DNA of 64,000 nt from Phocaeicola sartorii JCM 17136 = DSM 21941 (GTDB taxonomy: Bacteria > Bacteroidota > Bacteroidia > Bacteroidales > Bacteroidaceae): assembly GCF_000614185.1 (NCBI RefSeq), contig NZ_BAKM01000007.1, positions 62,001 to 126,000 of the forward strand, given 5' to 3'. The notes below the pieces were generated by a model. The model worked only from the letters and a program-made list of their open reading frames with translations. It was not told where the DNA came from and did not search any database. This document shows positions 1 to 11,040 of this stretch, one piece after another (position 1 is the stretch's first letter; every line of letters starts with the position of its first letter). The translations under genes and the position numbers were made by a program.

Positions 1-1244
1 AAATGAACCGTACGGTCTCCCAGCAACAAAGTACGGAAGGACGGATTGATGCTGCACACGCTGCTTGGAACGCATTTCGTGAACATCCGTTACTGGGCTA
101 TGGAAGTGGTAATTTTACTTATGCCATAGACCATGCCATGAATCAGGACAGTACGCATGCTTTTACATCGTTCGCGCCAAATATTATAGTGCAATTGTTG
201 GTAGAGAAAGGAATCTTGGGTGTAATGTTTTATCTGCTGTTGACGGTAGTGGTACTACATTTTATATGGAAACATAGGCAACGGTCGGAGTGTAGGATTA
301 TAGGTTGTGTCCTATTGGCCTTGCTGGCAAAAGAAATGACCCAGGCCACATTATTGTGTGTGCCTTTTACATTCTTTATGCTCTATGTGTTGCTGGCTTT
401 CTTGCAGAGTGGGGAAGTAGTGATGGAGGAGAAGAGGGAGAGAAAGGCGTCAGGCTATATACTTCCGGCTGTGGCACTGGTTTGTTTCATTGCTTGGAAT
501 ACTCCTTCCTTGCAATCTATGGAGGCTACACCCCAATGGGTGAACAAGGCTATAGAAGAGATGGCACTTTATAAAAACGATGGTAAAACGGAACATTTGA
601 GTGAAGCGGCAAAAGTTTTGGAGGAAGCCTCGGAAAGGCGGCCGGAGGATTTGCAAATCACCTATTTACAGGCCCGTCTCCATTGTGCTAAAAAAGAAAC
701 AGGTGAAGCCGAAACATTATTGAACGGGCTTGTTGCGGCTTATCCGAAAAATTCGCTTTATCTGGCCTCTTTATCAGATGTACAATACCGGCAAGACAAG
801 AAAGAACTTGCTTTGCAATCGTTTGTGAATGCCGTCCGTTATATGCCTCGATTGCTGACAAATGAACGTGTCAGAAAATGGCGGCAAACCGATACGTTAT
901 TTTATCAGAACTTGCGTGACAGACTTTGGCTTCTCCGGCCTGCACCGGGAGATACTCCGTCTGATTATGCTCGCTATGGTTACATTGCCCGCTGGTGTGG
1001 CAATCCTTCTGCCGATACATATTTGCGGAAAGCTGTTGCGGCTTTGCCGAATCTTGCTACACCTTGGCATTTGCTGGGTGATGACCGGAAATATCGATTA
1101 TTACTATTTGGCGCTTTTCGTAAAGAACTTGATACTGCTGAACTGCCTGACGAACAAGAACTGACTGACGAACTTATGTTGGAAATGGCTTATTCCGCTA
1201 AGTTTAAAAATTGGTATGGCTGCCCATTGATAACTCTCCAATAA
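1..1244 (+). CDS. O-antigen ligase-like (Wzy_C) membrane protein with TPR tail, 5' partial
   Basis: The gene enters from the left edge, so its true start is not visible; about 413 C-terminal residues are present. The first visible part has the pattern of the O-antigen ligase/polymerase core: 'REHPLLGYGSGNF', then a segment like 'IIVQLLVEKGILG', then two hydrophobic membrane stretches (about residues 70-90 and 98-130). From about residue 185 the protein becomes soluble and shows tetratricopeptide-like helical pairs (for example 'HLSEAAKVLEEASERRPEDLQITYLQARL'-type spacing). Wzy_C proteins with TPR tails are common in Bacteroidetes and act in the inner membrane on surface polysaccharide or related glycans; the substrate here is unknown. 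It is followed after 113 bases by the alpha-2-macroglobulin locus. The last 20 or so residues look less ordered, so a late frame error cannot be excluded. Confidence 0.75.
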   Translation, partial: MNRTVSQQQSTEGRIDAAHAAWNAFREHPLLGYGSGNFTYAIDHAMNQDSTHAFTSFAPNIIVQLLVEKGILGVMFYLLLTVVVLHFIWKHRQRSECRIIGCVLLALLAKEMTQATLLCVPFTFFMLYVLLAFLQSGEVVMEEKRERKASGYILPAVALVCFIAWNTPSLQSMEATPQWVNKAIEEMALYKNDGKTEHLSEAAKVLEEASERRPEDLQITYLQARLHCAKKETGEAETLLNGLVAAYPKNSLYLASLSDVQYRQDKKELALQSFVNAVRYMPRLLTNERVRKWRQTDTLFYQNLRDRLWLLRPAPGDTPSDYARYGYIARWCGNPSADTYLRKAVAALPNLATPWHLLGDDRKYRLLLFGAFRKELDTAELPDEQELTDELMLEMAYSAKFKNWYGCPLITLQ

Positions 1245-1357
1245 ACCTGTTTTCCTTCCCTGTTTTAGTTATTTTAATTAAAACGTGTGCAGTCTTTCAA
1301 CATCTATTTCGTTTCTTTGTTAAAAGGATACTGAGTATGAACTAAAAGATTGCAACT

Positions 1358-4300
1358 ATGAAAATTCGGTATTATTCGTTGATCGTGTTGCTGGTAATGA
1401 GCGTATTGGCTCCTATGCAGGCACAGACATACGATAAAATGTGGAAAGAACTGGAGGTATTGGAACAAAAGGATCTGCCCCAATCGGTTATTTCCGAAGC
1501 AATGAAAATCTACGATAAAGCAAAAGCGGAACAGAATGTACCGCAAATGATGAAAGCCTATCTCACTGCCATGCAGTACCGTTCCCTTTTAACGCCCGAT
1601 AGCTTGAAGGTAGATATGAAAGGGCTGGAACAATGGGCTTCCCGAACCGGCAGTGTGGAGGACAAAGCTATATTGTATTCCATTCTGGGGGAAATGACGA
1701 TGACCGACAGTATAAAAAAAGGATTTGATTATCTGCAATTATCCTTGAAAGACAAAGATAAGTTATTGCTTGTCCCGGTTGAGAAGTTTAAACCTATGGT
1801 AAAGGTGGGGGAGGCAAGCAAACGGTATTTCCGTGATAATCTGTACAACCTGCTGGCACGTCGTGCCATACAGATCATGCAGCAGTACAGGTGGCAGGCG
1901 GCCTCTAAAGCAAATCAGACAAACAGCCTGCCTGCGGATATGACGGATATGGATCGGTTTGTGACTTATCAGTTTGTCCCCGTCTCTGATTGCGACCTGA
2001 CAGCAGCTGTCATGCAGACTTATCAGTCCTTGCTGAAAGCATACGATACGGAAACGGAGCGCGAGGGTTGGTTGCTGACCGGGATAGATGCATTGAATTA
2101 CCTGTACCGCCATTTTTCCGGAAACTTCTCGAATGACGTATGCCAACAGGAACTCCGGAAGTGGATGCATACTTATCCGGCTGTGAAAACAGTTCCTGAA
2201 GTTTATCTGGCTTTGGCACAATTCCTACAGTATCAAAATAATCAGGTAGAGCGCTTGCGGATAGTTCGTGAAGGAATAGCCGGATACCCCCGTTACGAAG
2301 GATCAACCAGCTGAAGAATATAGAACGAGAAATTCTGAATGCAAGTCTTTCACTGGAAATAGCTACGGCTTACCCGGGTGAACAGCAGTCGGTGAAGGTA
2401 AATTATAAGAACCTTACCGGCATCACCCTGCAACTCTATAAGGTGAATTTACCCGTTACCTCTGCCGTATTGCAGAACCGGACTGCCGGCTTTGAAAGTA
2501 AATATGCCCGTTTGCAACGCGAGGAGCATTTTTCTTTGAAACCTACTACAGATTATTTGAATGTCGATACCACCCTGACCATACAGGCTCCGCAAGCGGG
2601 AATTTATTTCTTAAAGGCTGTGCCCGATGGCAAGAAGGGCGTTTCGGACGGAACATTGATGTATGTCACCGCTTTAAAGACCATTTACCGTCCGCTGCCG
2701 GATGGCGCGTTGGAATTGGTGGTGGTAGATGCAGGGAGCGGACAGCCGGTTTCGGAAGCGGAAGTAACCGTTTATACGGAGAAGGGGGGAGGATATGCTC
2801 CCCAACAGACTTATCAGGCGGATAAACAGGGTACGTTGAAACTGGATTTCCTGAAAGGTAAAAGATACGGGTACAATGCACATACGGCGGCTGATAACGC
2901 GATGCCCATCTTGAATCTTTGGAAAAACGATTATTACTATCAAGAGAGCAAGAGGAAAGAAGTTTTGCAATTATTTACCGACCGCTCCGTTTACCGTCCC
3001 GGTCAAACCGTATATGTATCCGGCTTGGTTTATGAGATGGAAAAGGATTCTACGCGTGTGCTGGCAGATAAAAAATATACGGTATCCCTGTATGATGCGA
3101 ATAATAATGAAACAGGAAAAGTAGAAGTGAGGACGAATGGGTTTGGCTCATTCAGCGGACAGTTTGTTTTACCCTCTCCTTGCCTGACCGGTTATTTTAG
3201 TTTGCGTGCGGCCGATACTTCTGTCAGTTTTAAGGTAGAAGAATATAAACGTCCCACCTTTGATGTCACGTTTGAGCCCGTGAAAGTAGAGTATCAAGCG
3301 GGTGACTCTATAGAAGTGGTGGGTATGGCAAAAACTTTTGCCGGTGCACCTGTGCAGCATGCCAGGGTACATTATAGCATATCCCGTTCCTATGCCTGGT
3401 TCTGGCGGTTTATGGGCCGAAGCTCAGCGTTGGGAAGGAGAGGCAATGACCGATGCGGAAGGTAAGTTCAGCATTCCGGTACATTTTGAAATAGATTCGG
3501 ACAGGAGAGAATCTCCGTTGTGGTATTATACGTACCACATACAGGCGGATGTGACGGATGGTGCAGGTGAAACACAGCAAGCTAATTTGTCATTGCCTTT
3601 AGGAAGCACTTCAATGGTGCTGAATATGGATAATCTGCCCGATAATTGGGTGAAAGAAAAGAAGCCGGAAATAAAACTGACAGCCATGAACCTTTCGGGT
3701 GAGCCGGTAGATACTCCGGTCACTTATCAGGTGGTCGAGATGGAGAAGCAGAAAGACGGTCAGGAAAAAGAAGGCAGAAAGGTATTGACCGGTACGGTGC
3801 AAGCCAACACGAGTTTTGTTCCTGAGGCTATTTATGCCCTGCCTTCCGGTAATTATCGTTTGAAGCTTTCGGCTAAGGATACGCAGGGCAGAGAGTGTAC
3901 GGCATCTAAGAATTTCCTTCTGTTCTCCTTGAACGACAAGCGTCCGCCCATCGTGACAACGGATTGGTTCTATCAGGATGGTCTGGAATTTGACGCGGCA
4001 TCTCCAGCTACTATATATATAGGTAGCAGCGAAAAGAATGTCTATCTGCTTTATGATGTATTTGCAGGGAATAAGCGTTTGGAAAGCAAACGTATACAGC
4101 TTTCGGACTCGGTGGCCGGTTTCCGCTTCCCTTATAAGAAAGAATATGGTGACGGCATTCTGGTCAGTCTGGCATTTGTGAAAGACGGAAGACTTTACAG
4201 TCATCATGCACAGATCATGAAACCGGCTCCTGAGAAGAAATTACAGTTGAAATGGACTACGTTCCGTGACAAACTCCGTCCGGGACAGCAAGAGGAATGG

Positions 4301-7032
4301 AAACTGACGGTGCTTTATCCGGACGGGCGCCCGGCTGAGGCTGAAATGCTGGCTACCATGTATGATGCTTCGCTGGATAAGATCTATAGTGCACATCGGC
4401 TGGACTTCAGACCGGATTTTCATTATGTGGCTCCATTGACTTATTGGAATACATCTTCTATGCGGAACGCCTATTTGTATGTTCATTTCCCGTTGAAGAT
4501 GCTTCGTGAGGCTTCTTTGAAATATAGTGAATTGCTGGTTCCGTCCACAGGAAGAATGGAAGCTATGGTGGTAGGCTATGGAGGCATGCCTCGTGCCGCT
4601 CTTACAGGAGCAGTGAAGATGAAAGGTACGAGTGTCGCAAATTCTGTGATGAAACAAGAGGCTGTTACTGATATGGTGCTTCAGGAAGAAATGGTAGAAA
4701 TGTCTGCACTGGAAAATGCAGAAATGGGCAGTTCTGAAGAACTGGCAGAAACGGGCGATATACAGATACGTGAAAACTTTGCGGAAACGGCATTCTTCTA
4801 CCCACAGCTTCGCACCAATGAAAAAGGAGAGGTAAGTATTTCCTTTGTACTGCCCGAAAGCCTTACCCGATGGAAGTTTATGGGCTTGGCACATACCCGG
4901 AATGTGGATTATGGAAAGATAGAGGCTACCGCTACTGCCAGCAAGGAGTTTATGCTTCAGCCTAATATGCCCCGCTTTGTCCGCGTGGGAGATAAGGCGA
5001 ATATTGCCGCTTCACTGATGAACCTGTCGGACAAGGGAGTGAAAGGGATTGTCCGCATGGAATTGTTCAATCCGGAAACAGAAAAGGTATTCTATTCACA
5101 AAAACAGAAGTTTGATGTGAAGGGAGGAGAAACCGGGCATGTGAACTTTACTTTTGAAGTGAGTGACAAATATGCGGTAATGGCATGCCGGATGGTAGCG
5201 GATGGAGATACTTTCAGTGATGGAGAACAGCGTTACATCCCCGTACTGACAGACAAACAGTGGGTGACGGAAACCATTCCTCTGAACGTGAATGGGGAAG
5301 GTGTGCATACGTTCTCTTTGGAAAATCTGTTTAACAAGCATAGCAAAACGGCTTCCGGACAACGGTTGACCGTGGAATTTACTGCCAATCCGGCTTGGTA
5401 TGCCGTGCAGGCTTTGCCTGTAGTGCTCATCCTCAGAATGAAGATGCACTTTCCTGGGCTACAGCTTATTATGCCAATTCATTGGCTGCGTTTATAGTCA
5501 AAGAAAATCCCCGTATCAAGCAGGTCTTTGATAGCTGGAAGGCCCAAGGTGGCACGAAGGAGACTTTTATGAGCAATCTGCAAAAGAATCAGGAATTGAA
5601 AAATATCCTGCTGGCTGAAACTCCCTGGTTGACAGAAGCTACCAATGAAGCCGAACAAAAACAGCGTATCGCCACTTTGTTTGACCTGAATACAATGAAT
5701 AGCCAACTGGCTGTTTCTGTAGAGAAACTGGGAGAATTGCAAAATGCCGATGGCGCATGGAGTTGGTATAAAGGTATGCAAGGCAGCCGCTATGTAACCA
5801 CTCAGGTAATGGAAATGCTTGTCCGGCTGAATGCATTGACTCATCAGGAGGCTGACAGCCGGGTGCAGCCTATGATTCAAAAAGGGTTCGGGTATTTAGG
5901 CAAGCAGGTGGCGCAGGAGTATCAGTCCATGAAAGAAGCTGAAAAGAAAGGAGCCGTCGGTATCCGTCCGTCCGAACAGGTGCTCAGGTATTTGTATGTC
6001 TGCGCTTTGGATGGCAAGGCTCCGGTTGATAAAAAGGTGAATCGGTATTTCATAGACAAGTTGTCCGGTGAGGGAAAAGAACTGACCATTTATGGAAAGG
6101 CGTTGGGAGCTATCATCTTGCAGCAAGCTGGTAAGGTGGCAGAAGCCAAGCTGTTTATGCAGTCATTGATGGAATATTCTGTTGTGACGGATGAAATGGG
6201 ACGTTACTTTGATACTCCTAAAGCCCGATATTCATGGTTCAGTTATAAAATCCCGACTGAAGTGGCTGCTATGGAAGCTATACAGCGTATAACCAAAGAT
6301 ACGAAAGCAATCGATGAAATGAAACGCTGGCTGTTGAAGCAGAAACAGACACAGACTTGGGAAACACCGATAGCCACGGCTGATGCGGTGTATGCATTGA
6401 TGGCTACAGGGGTTTCGGATTTATTGGCGAATACAGGAGGAGTAGAGATTACGTTGGGTAAAGAAGTGATCCGGACTCCGGCGGATGATGCCATCGGTTA
6501 TATCAAGAAGACGGTGTCCGGTGAGGTGATGAATATCAAGAAAGTAAGGGTGGATAAAGAAGGAGCCGGAATGGGTTGGGGAGCCGTTTATGCCCAATAT
6601 CTGGAAAGTATGGATCAAATTAGCGGGCAGGAAAACGGATTGTCTGTCAGCCGCCGGTTATATAAAGGGGATGAAGCTTTGAATGAATCAGCTTCGTTAA
6701 AGGTGGGCGATAAGATTACCGTTCGCCTGACTGTAAAGGCCGACCGTGATATGGATTTTGTTCAGATCAAGGATGACCGCGCGGCTTGTATGGAACCGTT
6801 ACAGGCAGTTTCGGGCTTCCGTTGGAGCAACGGGCTGGGATATTATCAGGCTACCAAAGATGCTTCGACTCAGTTCTTTATCGATCAGATGAGAAAAGGA
6901 ACATACGTGATAGAATATCAGGTGTATATGAACCGGACAGGAGAATATCAGGCGGGAATGGCGACTGTACAGTCTGCTTATGCTCCGGAGTTCGGAGGGC
7001 ATACGGCAGGATACCGGGTGATAGTGAAATAA
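1358..7032 (+). pseudogene. alpha-2-macroglobulin family protein, three frame breaks
   Basis: Four consecutive open segments (1358-2314, 2392-3465, 3338-5497, 5395-7032) read as one protein of about 1,890 residues, the usual size of Bacteroidetes alpha-2-macroglobulin-like proteins. It begins with a signal peptide (MKIRYYSLIVLLVMSVLAPMQAQ). The middle holds MG-type beta domains ('SVYRPGQTVYVSGLVYE', 'KVEEYKRPTFDVTF'), then the A2M region ('FAETAFFYPQLRTNEKGEVSISFVLPESLTRWKFMGLAHT') and an alpha-alpha toroid thioester-domain-like part ('ANSLAAFIVKEN' onwards). I see no CxEQ thioester motif. Breaks are near 2298-2301 (one base missing), near 3400-3412 (one extra or two missing) and near 5419-5425 (one missing). 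Homology-like sequence continues smoothly across each break, so these may be sequencing errors. Family members trap proteases in the periplasm or on the surface; function here is inferred. Confidence 0.85.
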
Positions 7033-7069
7033 GGAAACAGGTTGTCTTGGGGCAACTGTGTGATTTCAG

Positions 7070-7163
7070 AAAAAAAGTAAGTTATCTTCATCGGGCATTT
7101 AAGTTATCTTCATCGGCAAAGTTAGTTATCTTACTTTGCCGATGAAGATAACTTACTTTTTTC
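7070..7163. repeat. Nested inverted repeat at convergent gene ends
   Basis: A perfect 23-bp inverted repeat (7100-7122 and 7133-7155, loop 10 nt) has a further direct copy of its left arm just upstream (about 7077-7094). The outer copy also pairs with the right arm: 7070-7094 is complementary to 7139-7163, including a run of A on the left and of T on the right. The core half-site is AAGTTATCTTCATCGG. It lies between the A2M stop (7032) and the convergent lipoprotein gene, whose stop codon is inside the right arm. The A/T runs allow a bidirectional terminator, with two alternative stems. Confidence 0.75.
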
Positions 7164-7584
7164 TCACACTTCTGCCATCTATCCATTCCAGCCTGATGTC
7201 AAATCCATCTTCTGCCGTGCCATAGAAATAGCGGCCGGAAACGGACGGGTATCTGATGATGAAACGATAGTTGTCATTATAGAAAAGATACAGCCATCCA
7301 TCGCGTATTTCCCAATCAAACTTATATATCCTATAAAGTTCATCGTCATAATAGCAACGCTCTTCTGTGCCTACACCATGATCTGAAGAAGCCCCCGAGG
7401 TGAATGTGATATAACTGTAAAGAGGTTCTCCGTATGGATCTTCAAATCCTAGATCTCCATACCAGGTCTTACCATACATCCCTGAAATATCAAAGCCTCT
7501 TTCCTCATCACTTTCACACGAAGAGAAGCCGATCATTGCAATCAGTGCAACGGCAATGAACCAGTAGTGTTTTACTATTTTCAT
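7153..7584 (-). CDS. Small lipoprotein, function unknown
   Basis: This 143-residue protein starts with a basic, hydrophobic leader and a lipobox (IGFSSC), so it should be lipidated at Cys24 and anchored in the outer or inner membrane. The mature part is acidic and rich in Tyr, Gly, Asp and Trp ('DWEIRDGWLYLFYND'), suggesting a small beta-rich fold, in the style of short lipocalin-like lipoproteins of Bacteroides. I do not recognise a named family. It is transcribed toward the A2M gene and ends inside the inverted repeat at 7100-7155. A start at 7584 is supported by the complete signal peptide. Confidence 0.75.
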   Translation of the reverse strand: MKIVKHYWFIAVALIAMIGFSSCESDEERGFDISGMYGKTWYGDLGFEDPYGEPLYSYITFTSGASSDHGVGTEERCYYDDELYRIYKFDWEIRDGWLYLFYNDNYRFIIRYPSVSGRYFYGTAEDGFDIRLEWIDGRSVRKK

Positions 7585-7680
7585 AATTTATCTGATTTTT
7601 AATGAGGGGCAAAGATAAGTGTTATTCATAAGATAAAATAAATTATAGGCTGAAAAAATGGGTAAAGGATGTTTTTTATC

Positions 7681-7688
7681 TATCTTTG
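7681..7688 (+). promoter_or_regulatory. Bacteroides -7 box for the DUF1573/meaB pair
   Basis: TATCTTTG matches the Bacteroides -7 consensus TAnnTTTG and lies 27 bases before the ATG at 7715. A clear -33 TTTG at the expected distance is not seen, so the call rests on the -7 box and position. Confidence 0.45.
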
Positions 7689-7714
7689 CTATCTAAAAAG
7701 CATAAAATAATTGT

Positions 7715-8791
7715 ATGAAACATATTTCACTGATAGTAAGTCTGCTACTGGCTGTAGCCTTGGGAGTACAGGCGCAACCCAAAGCATTATTTGATAAGAC
7801 AACGCATGAGTTTGGAACCATTTTATGGAAAAATCCGGTGACGGCCATCTTTAAAATCACCAATAAAGGAGACAAGCCTTTAGTGATATCCAATGTGACC
7901 ACTTCTTGTGGATGCACGGTTGCCGATTGGACTAAAGAACCCATTGCGCCGGGAAAGACCGGGATTGTAAGTTCCACGTTCGACGCCAAGGCCATCGGAC
8001 GTTTCCAAAAGAGCGTAGGTATTTATTGCAACGCTTCCACTAAGCCCATCTACCTGGCCATTCGTGGAGAAGTGACTGCCGATCCTAAAAACTATACTTT
8101 CACTCATCCTTATCAAATCGGCGCTATTCGTCTGGACAAGGAGGAAATAGAGTTTGAAGATGCCAATAAAGGAGATAAACCGACAATGGAATTGCTGGTT
8201 GCCAATACTTCAGACAAGCTGTATACCCCTGTGTTGATGCATTTGCCTCCTTACCTCAGTGCCGTTGCCACTCCGGAAAAACTGGGAAGAGGGCGTACGG
8301 GTAAAATCAAGATTACTCTGGATACGGAGAAGCTGCCTAAACTGGGTTTGACAACGGCTTCTGTTTATCTGTCCCGCTTCCCGGGAGACAAGGTGGGAGA
8401 GGAAAATGAAATTCCGGTCTCTGCCGTGTTATTGCCTGATTTCTCGCATATCAGCCAGCAGGAACGTCTGAATCCTCCTGCGATCCATCTTTCTGCCCAA
8501 GAATTACAGATGGGGGCATTGGCGGGTGATGAAAAGAAGGCGTATACCATTATTGTGAAGAATGTAGGAAAATCCAATCTGGAGATCCGCGACTTGCAGG
8601 TGTTCAATTCTGCTTTAGGGGTCCAGCTGAAGAAACGTGTCTTGAAACCGGGTGCATCTACCAAGTTGAAGATTACCGCTTTCGGTCAAAACTTGAAGAA
8701 AGTAAAGGGTACTCCGCGTGTTTTGATGATAACCAATGATCCTAACAATCCGAAGATAATTATTAAAGTAAAAGTAACCTCAAAAAAATAG
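7715..8791 (+). CDS. DUF1573 domain-containing secreted protein
   Basis: A 358-residue protein with a signal peptide ending near 'GVQAQ'. The N-terminal domain is a typical DUF1573 beta-sandwich: 'FDKTTHEFGTILWKNPVTAIFKITNKGDKPLVI' type sequence followed by the hallmark SCGCT motif at about residue 65. A second and third related beta-sandwich follow (residues about 135-240 and 260-355), the last again with an 'IIVKNVGKSNLEI' pattern. The family is exported and resembles ASH/PapD-like immunoglobulin folds; no biochemical role is established. It ends two bases before meaB, so the two are probably co-transcribed. Confidence 0.85.
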   Translation: MKHISLIVSLLLAVALGVQAQPKALFDKTTHEFGTILWKNPVTAIFKITNKGDKPLVISNVTTSCGCTVADWTKEPIAPGKTGIVSSTFDAKAIGRFQKSVGIYCNASTKPIYLAIRGEVTADPKNYTFTHPYQIGAIRLDKEEIEFEDANKGDKPTMELLVANTSDKLYTPVLMHLPPYLSAVATPEKLGRGRTGKIKITLDTEKLPKLGLTTASVYLSRFPGDKVGEENEIPVSAVLLPDFSHISQQERLNPPAIHLSAQELQMGALAGDEKKAYTIIVKNVGKSNLEIRDLQVFNSALGVQLKKRVLKPGASTKLKITAFGQNLKKVKGTPRVLMITNDPNNPKIIIKVKVTSKK

Positions 8792-8793
8792 CT

Positions 8794-9891
8794 ATGGAAC
8801 ATCCTGAAAATAGTGAAGAATATAAGGGATTGACTGTAAATAAAGGCATTGAGCAGCCATCCATTGTGAATCCTTATTTGAAACTGCGTAAGAAACCCCG
8901 TCGTCGCGAGTTTTCTGTAGACGAATATGTAGAGGGCATTGTAAAGGGTGATGTGACCGTATTGAGTCAGGCGGTTACTTTGGTGGAGAGTGTGAAACCG
9001 GAACATCAGGCTATTGCCCAGGAAGTGATAGAGAAGTGTCTTCCTTATTCGGGAAAGTCGATGCGTATCGGTATCAGCGGGGTGCCCGGTGCAGGAAAAA
9101 GTACATCGATTGATGTTTTCGGGTTGCATGTGCTTGAAAAGGGGGGGAAGCTGGCTGTGCTGGCCATTGACCCTAGCAGTGAGCGTTCTAAAGGCAGTAT
9201 TTTGGGAGACAAGACTCGTATGGAGAAGTTATCTGTTCATCCGAAGTCTTTTATACGGCCTAGTCCGTCGGCCGGTTCGTTGGGAGGAGTGGCCCGTAAG
9301 ACTCGTGAGACGATCATACTTTGTGAGGCGGCGGGATTTGATAAGATTTTTGTAGAGACGGTTGGAGTAGGGCAGAGTGAAACGGCTGTACATTCCATGG
9401 TGGATTTCTTTTTATTGATTCAACTGGCCGGTACGGGTGATGAGTTGCAGGGGATTAAGAGAGGGATTATGGAAATGGCAGATGGAATTGTGATCAATAA
9501 AGCCGATGGCAGCAATATTGAGAAAGCGAAACTGGCTGCCAGTCATTTCCGCAATGCGTTGCATTTGTTTCCTGCCCCCGATTCAGGCTGGAGTCCTAAA
9601 GTGATGACGTATTCCGGTTTCTATGGCATTGGAATCAAGGAGATCTGGGATATGATTGATGAATACTTCGCTTTTGTGAAAGCGAACGGTTATTTTGAAT
9701 ACCGTAGAAATGAACAGGCCAAGTACTGGATGTATGAGTCTATCAACGAGCATTTGCGTGATAGTTTCTATAACAATGAAAAGATCGTTTCGATGTTGGC
9801 TGTCAAAGAGGAAGAGGTACTAAAGGGTAAACTGACTTCGTTTGTTGCTGCCAAAAAGTTATTGGATGCTTATTTCTCAACCTTGAAATAA
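8794..9891 (+). CDS. meaB: Methylmalonyl-CoA mutase-associated GTPase MeaB
   Basis: A 365-residue G3E-family GTPase. Visible motifs: Walker A/P-loop 'GVPGAGKSTSID' near residue 93, 'LAIDPSSERSKGSILGDKTRM' (switch region), 'ETVGVGQSE', and the base-recognition motif 'NKADG' near residue 231. MeaB (ArgK-like) chaperones adenosylcobalamin loading and protection of methylmalonyl-CoA mutase, which Bacteroides uses in the succinate-to-propionate pathway. The mutase genes are not in this window. The ATG is chosen because it lies right after the DUF1573 stop (2 nt spacing) and gives the usual N-terminal extension of the Bacteroides proteins. Confidence 0.93.
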   Translation: MEHPENSEEYKGLTVNKGIEQPSIVNPYLKLRKKPRRREFSVDEYVEGIVKGDVTVLSQAVTLVESVKPEHQAIAQEVIEKCLPYSGKSMRIGISGVPGAGKSTSIDVFGLHVLEKGGKLAVLAIDPSSERSKGSILGDKTRMEKLSVHPKSFIRPSPSAGSLGGVARKTRETIILCEAAGFDKIFVETVGVGQSETAVHSMVDFFLLIQLAGTGDELQGIKRGIMEMADGIVINKADGSNIEKAKLAASHFRNALHLFPAPDSGWSPKVMTYSGFYGIGIKEIWDMIDEYFAFVKANGYFEYRRNEQAKYWMYESINEHLRDSFYNNEKIVSMLAVKEEEVLKGKLTSFVAAKKLLDAYFSTLK

Positions 9892-9902
9892 GGCTTTTCT
9901 AT

Positions 9903-9967
9903 CACAGATAACACAAAAAACGCAGATTATAATTATTCATTTAATCTGCGTTTTTGTGTTATCTGTG
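9903..9967. terminator. Bidirectional terminator between meaB and pfkA
   Basis: Inverted repeat of about 27 bp (9903-9929 with 9942-9967, one single-base bulge in the A/T run), loop about 12 nt. The stem contains an A6/T5 run on each side, so it can terminate both the plus-strand meaB and the minus-strand pfkA transcripts. Confidence 0.8.
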
Positions 9968-9978
9968 GTGAATGAAAA

Positions 9979-10959
9979 TTAGATGGAAAGTTCGTGAAGT
10001 ACGTTCACCAATTCCCTGTCTATAGGCTTGTCGTTCTTTATAGCCTTAGCGAAAGGTACATAAACGATTTTATCGTCATCAATACCAATCATCACATTAC
10101 GCTGTCCTTCCAACAGTGCCTGGATGCTGGCCACTCCCATACGGCTGGCAATGATCCGGTCGTGTGCGGTGGGGCGTCCGCCACGCTGCAAGTGTCCTAA
10201 TATAGTTACACGCACATCGTATTGCGGATATTCGTTCTTCACACGTTCGGCATAGTGCATGGCACCTCCGGTCAGTTCGCTTTCGGCTACCAGTACGATA
10301 CTGCTGCTCTTGGACTTCCGGAAACCATGTTCGATGAATTCTTCCAGTTGGTCAACTTCTGTACTGAACTCCGGAATAATGGCTGCTTCCGCACCTGCGG
10401 CAATGGCACCGTTCAATGCCAGAAAACCGGCATCACGTCCCATTACTTCGACAAAGAACAAACGTTCGTGAGAAGTTGCCGTATCACGGATCTTGTCTAC
10501 TGCATCCAGAATGGTGTTCAAGGCTGTGTCATAACCGATGGTGGTATCGGTTCCGTACAGGTCGTTGTCAATCGTTCCGGGCAGACCGATACAAGGAACA
10601 TCGAATTCTTGTGCGAAAATACGTGCACCAGTCAACGAACCGTCACCGCCTATAATGACTAAAGCGTCGATTTCATGTTTCTTCATGTTTTCGTAAGCTT
10701 GTGCCCGTCCTTCGGGAGTGGTGAATTCTTTGCAGCGGGCGGTCTTTAGAATGGTACCTCCCATTTGTATGATGTTACTGACATTCTGACTCTTGAATTC
10801 CTGAATTTCATCTGTTACCAATCCTTTGTAACCTCTATAAATGCCATATACTTTCAAGCCGTTATAGATGGCAGAACGTGTCACTGCCCGGATGGCAGCG
10901 TTCATTCCCGGAGCGTCTCCTCCGGAGGTTAAAATACCAATGCTTTTAATCGTTCCCAT
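9979..10959 (-). CDS. pfkA: ATP-dependent 6-phosphofructokinase
   Basis: A 326-residue PfkA-type phosphofructokinase that phosphorylates fructose-6-phosphate in glycolysis. It carries '[17 protein letters not shown]' at the N-terminus, '[11 protein letters not shown]' (ATP-binding, residue about 102) and '[22 protein letters not shown]' (catalytic Asp). The Gly after GGD and the Gly-Thr in PGTIDND are the ATP-type residues; pyrophosphate-dependent enzymes carry Asp and Lys there. '[14 protein letters not shown]' completes the substrate site. Length is close to the family norm of about 320 residues. A promoter-like -7 box TAACTTTG (plus-strand 10988-10995, read on the minus strand) lies 29 bases upstream of the start. 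Confidence 0.95.
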   Translation of the reverse strand: MGTIKSIGILTSGGDAPGMNAAIRAVTRSAIYNGLKVYGIYRGYKGLVTDEIQEFKSQNVSNIIQMGGTILKTARCKEFTTPEGRAQAYENMKKHEIDALVIIGGDGSLTGARIFAQEFDVPCIGLPGTIDNDLYGTDTTIGYDTALNTILDAVDKIRDTATSHERLFFVEVMGRDAGFLALNGAIAAGAEAAIIPEFSTEVDQLEEFIEHGFRKSKSSSIVLVAESELTGGAMHYAERVKNEYPQYDVRVTILGHLQRGGRPTAHDRIIASRMGVASIQALLEGQRNVMIGIDDDKIVYVPFAKAIKNDKPIDRELVNVLHELSI

Positions 10960-10987
10960 AAATACCCATTTTAATATTTTTATGTCG

Positions 10988-10995
10988 CAAAGTTA
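10988..10995 (-). promoter_or_regulatory. -7 box of pfkA promoter
   Basis: On the minus strand this reads TAACTTTG, matching TAnnTTTG. A TTG at suitable distance (about 17-18 nt upstream) may be the -33 element. It lies upstream of the pfkA ATG at 10959 and downstream of the ispH stop. Confidence 0.45.
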
Positions 10996-11040
10996 ACAAA
11001 TTATCAGTTGGACAACGATAATTTTCTATTTTTTATTGGT

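Noticed and set aside
3611..4894. Minus-strand open frames of 198 and 217 residues inside the A2M locus
   Set aside because: They are antisense to recognisable A2M domains and have no motif or signal; treated as shadows.
1358..7032. Programmed frameshifting in the A2M gene
   Set aside because: Three breaks with shifts in different directions and no common slippery motif or downstream structure; random indels fit better.
6786..7145. Open frame of 119 residues overlapping the end of the A2M gene
   Set aside because: It is in another frame of clear A2M sequence and runs into the inverted repeat; composition is not protein-like.
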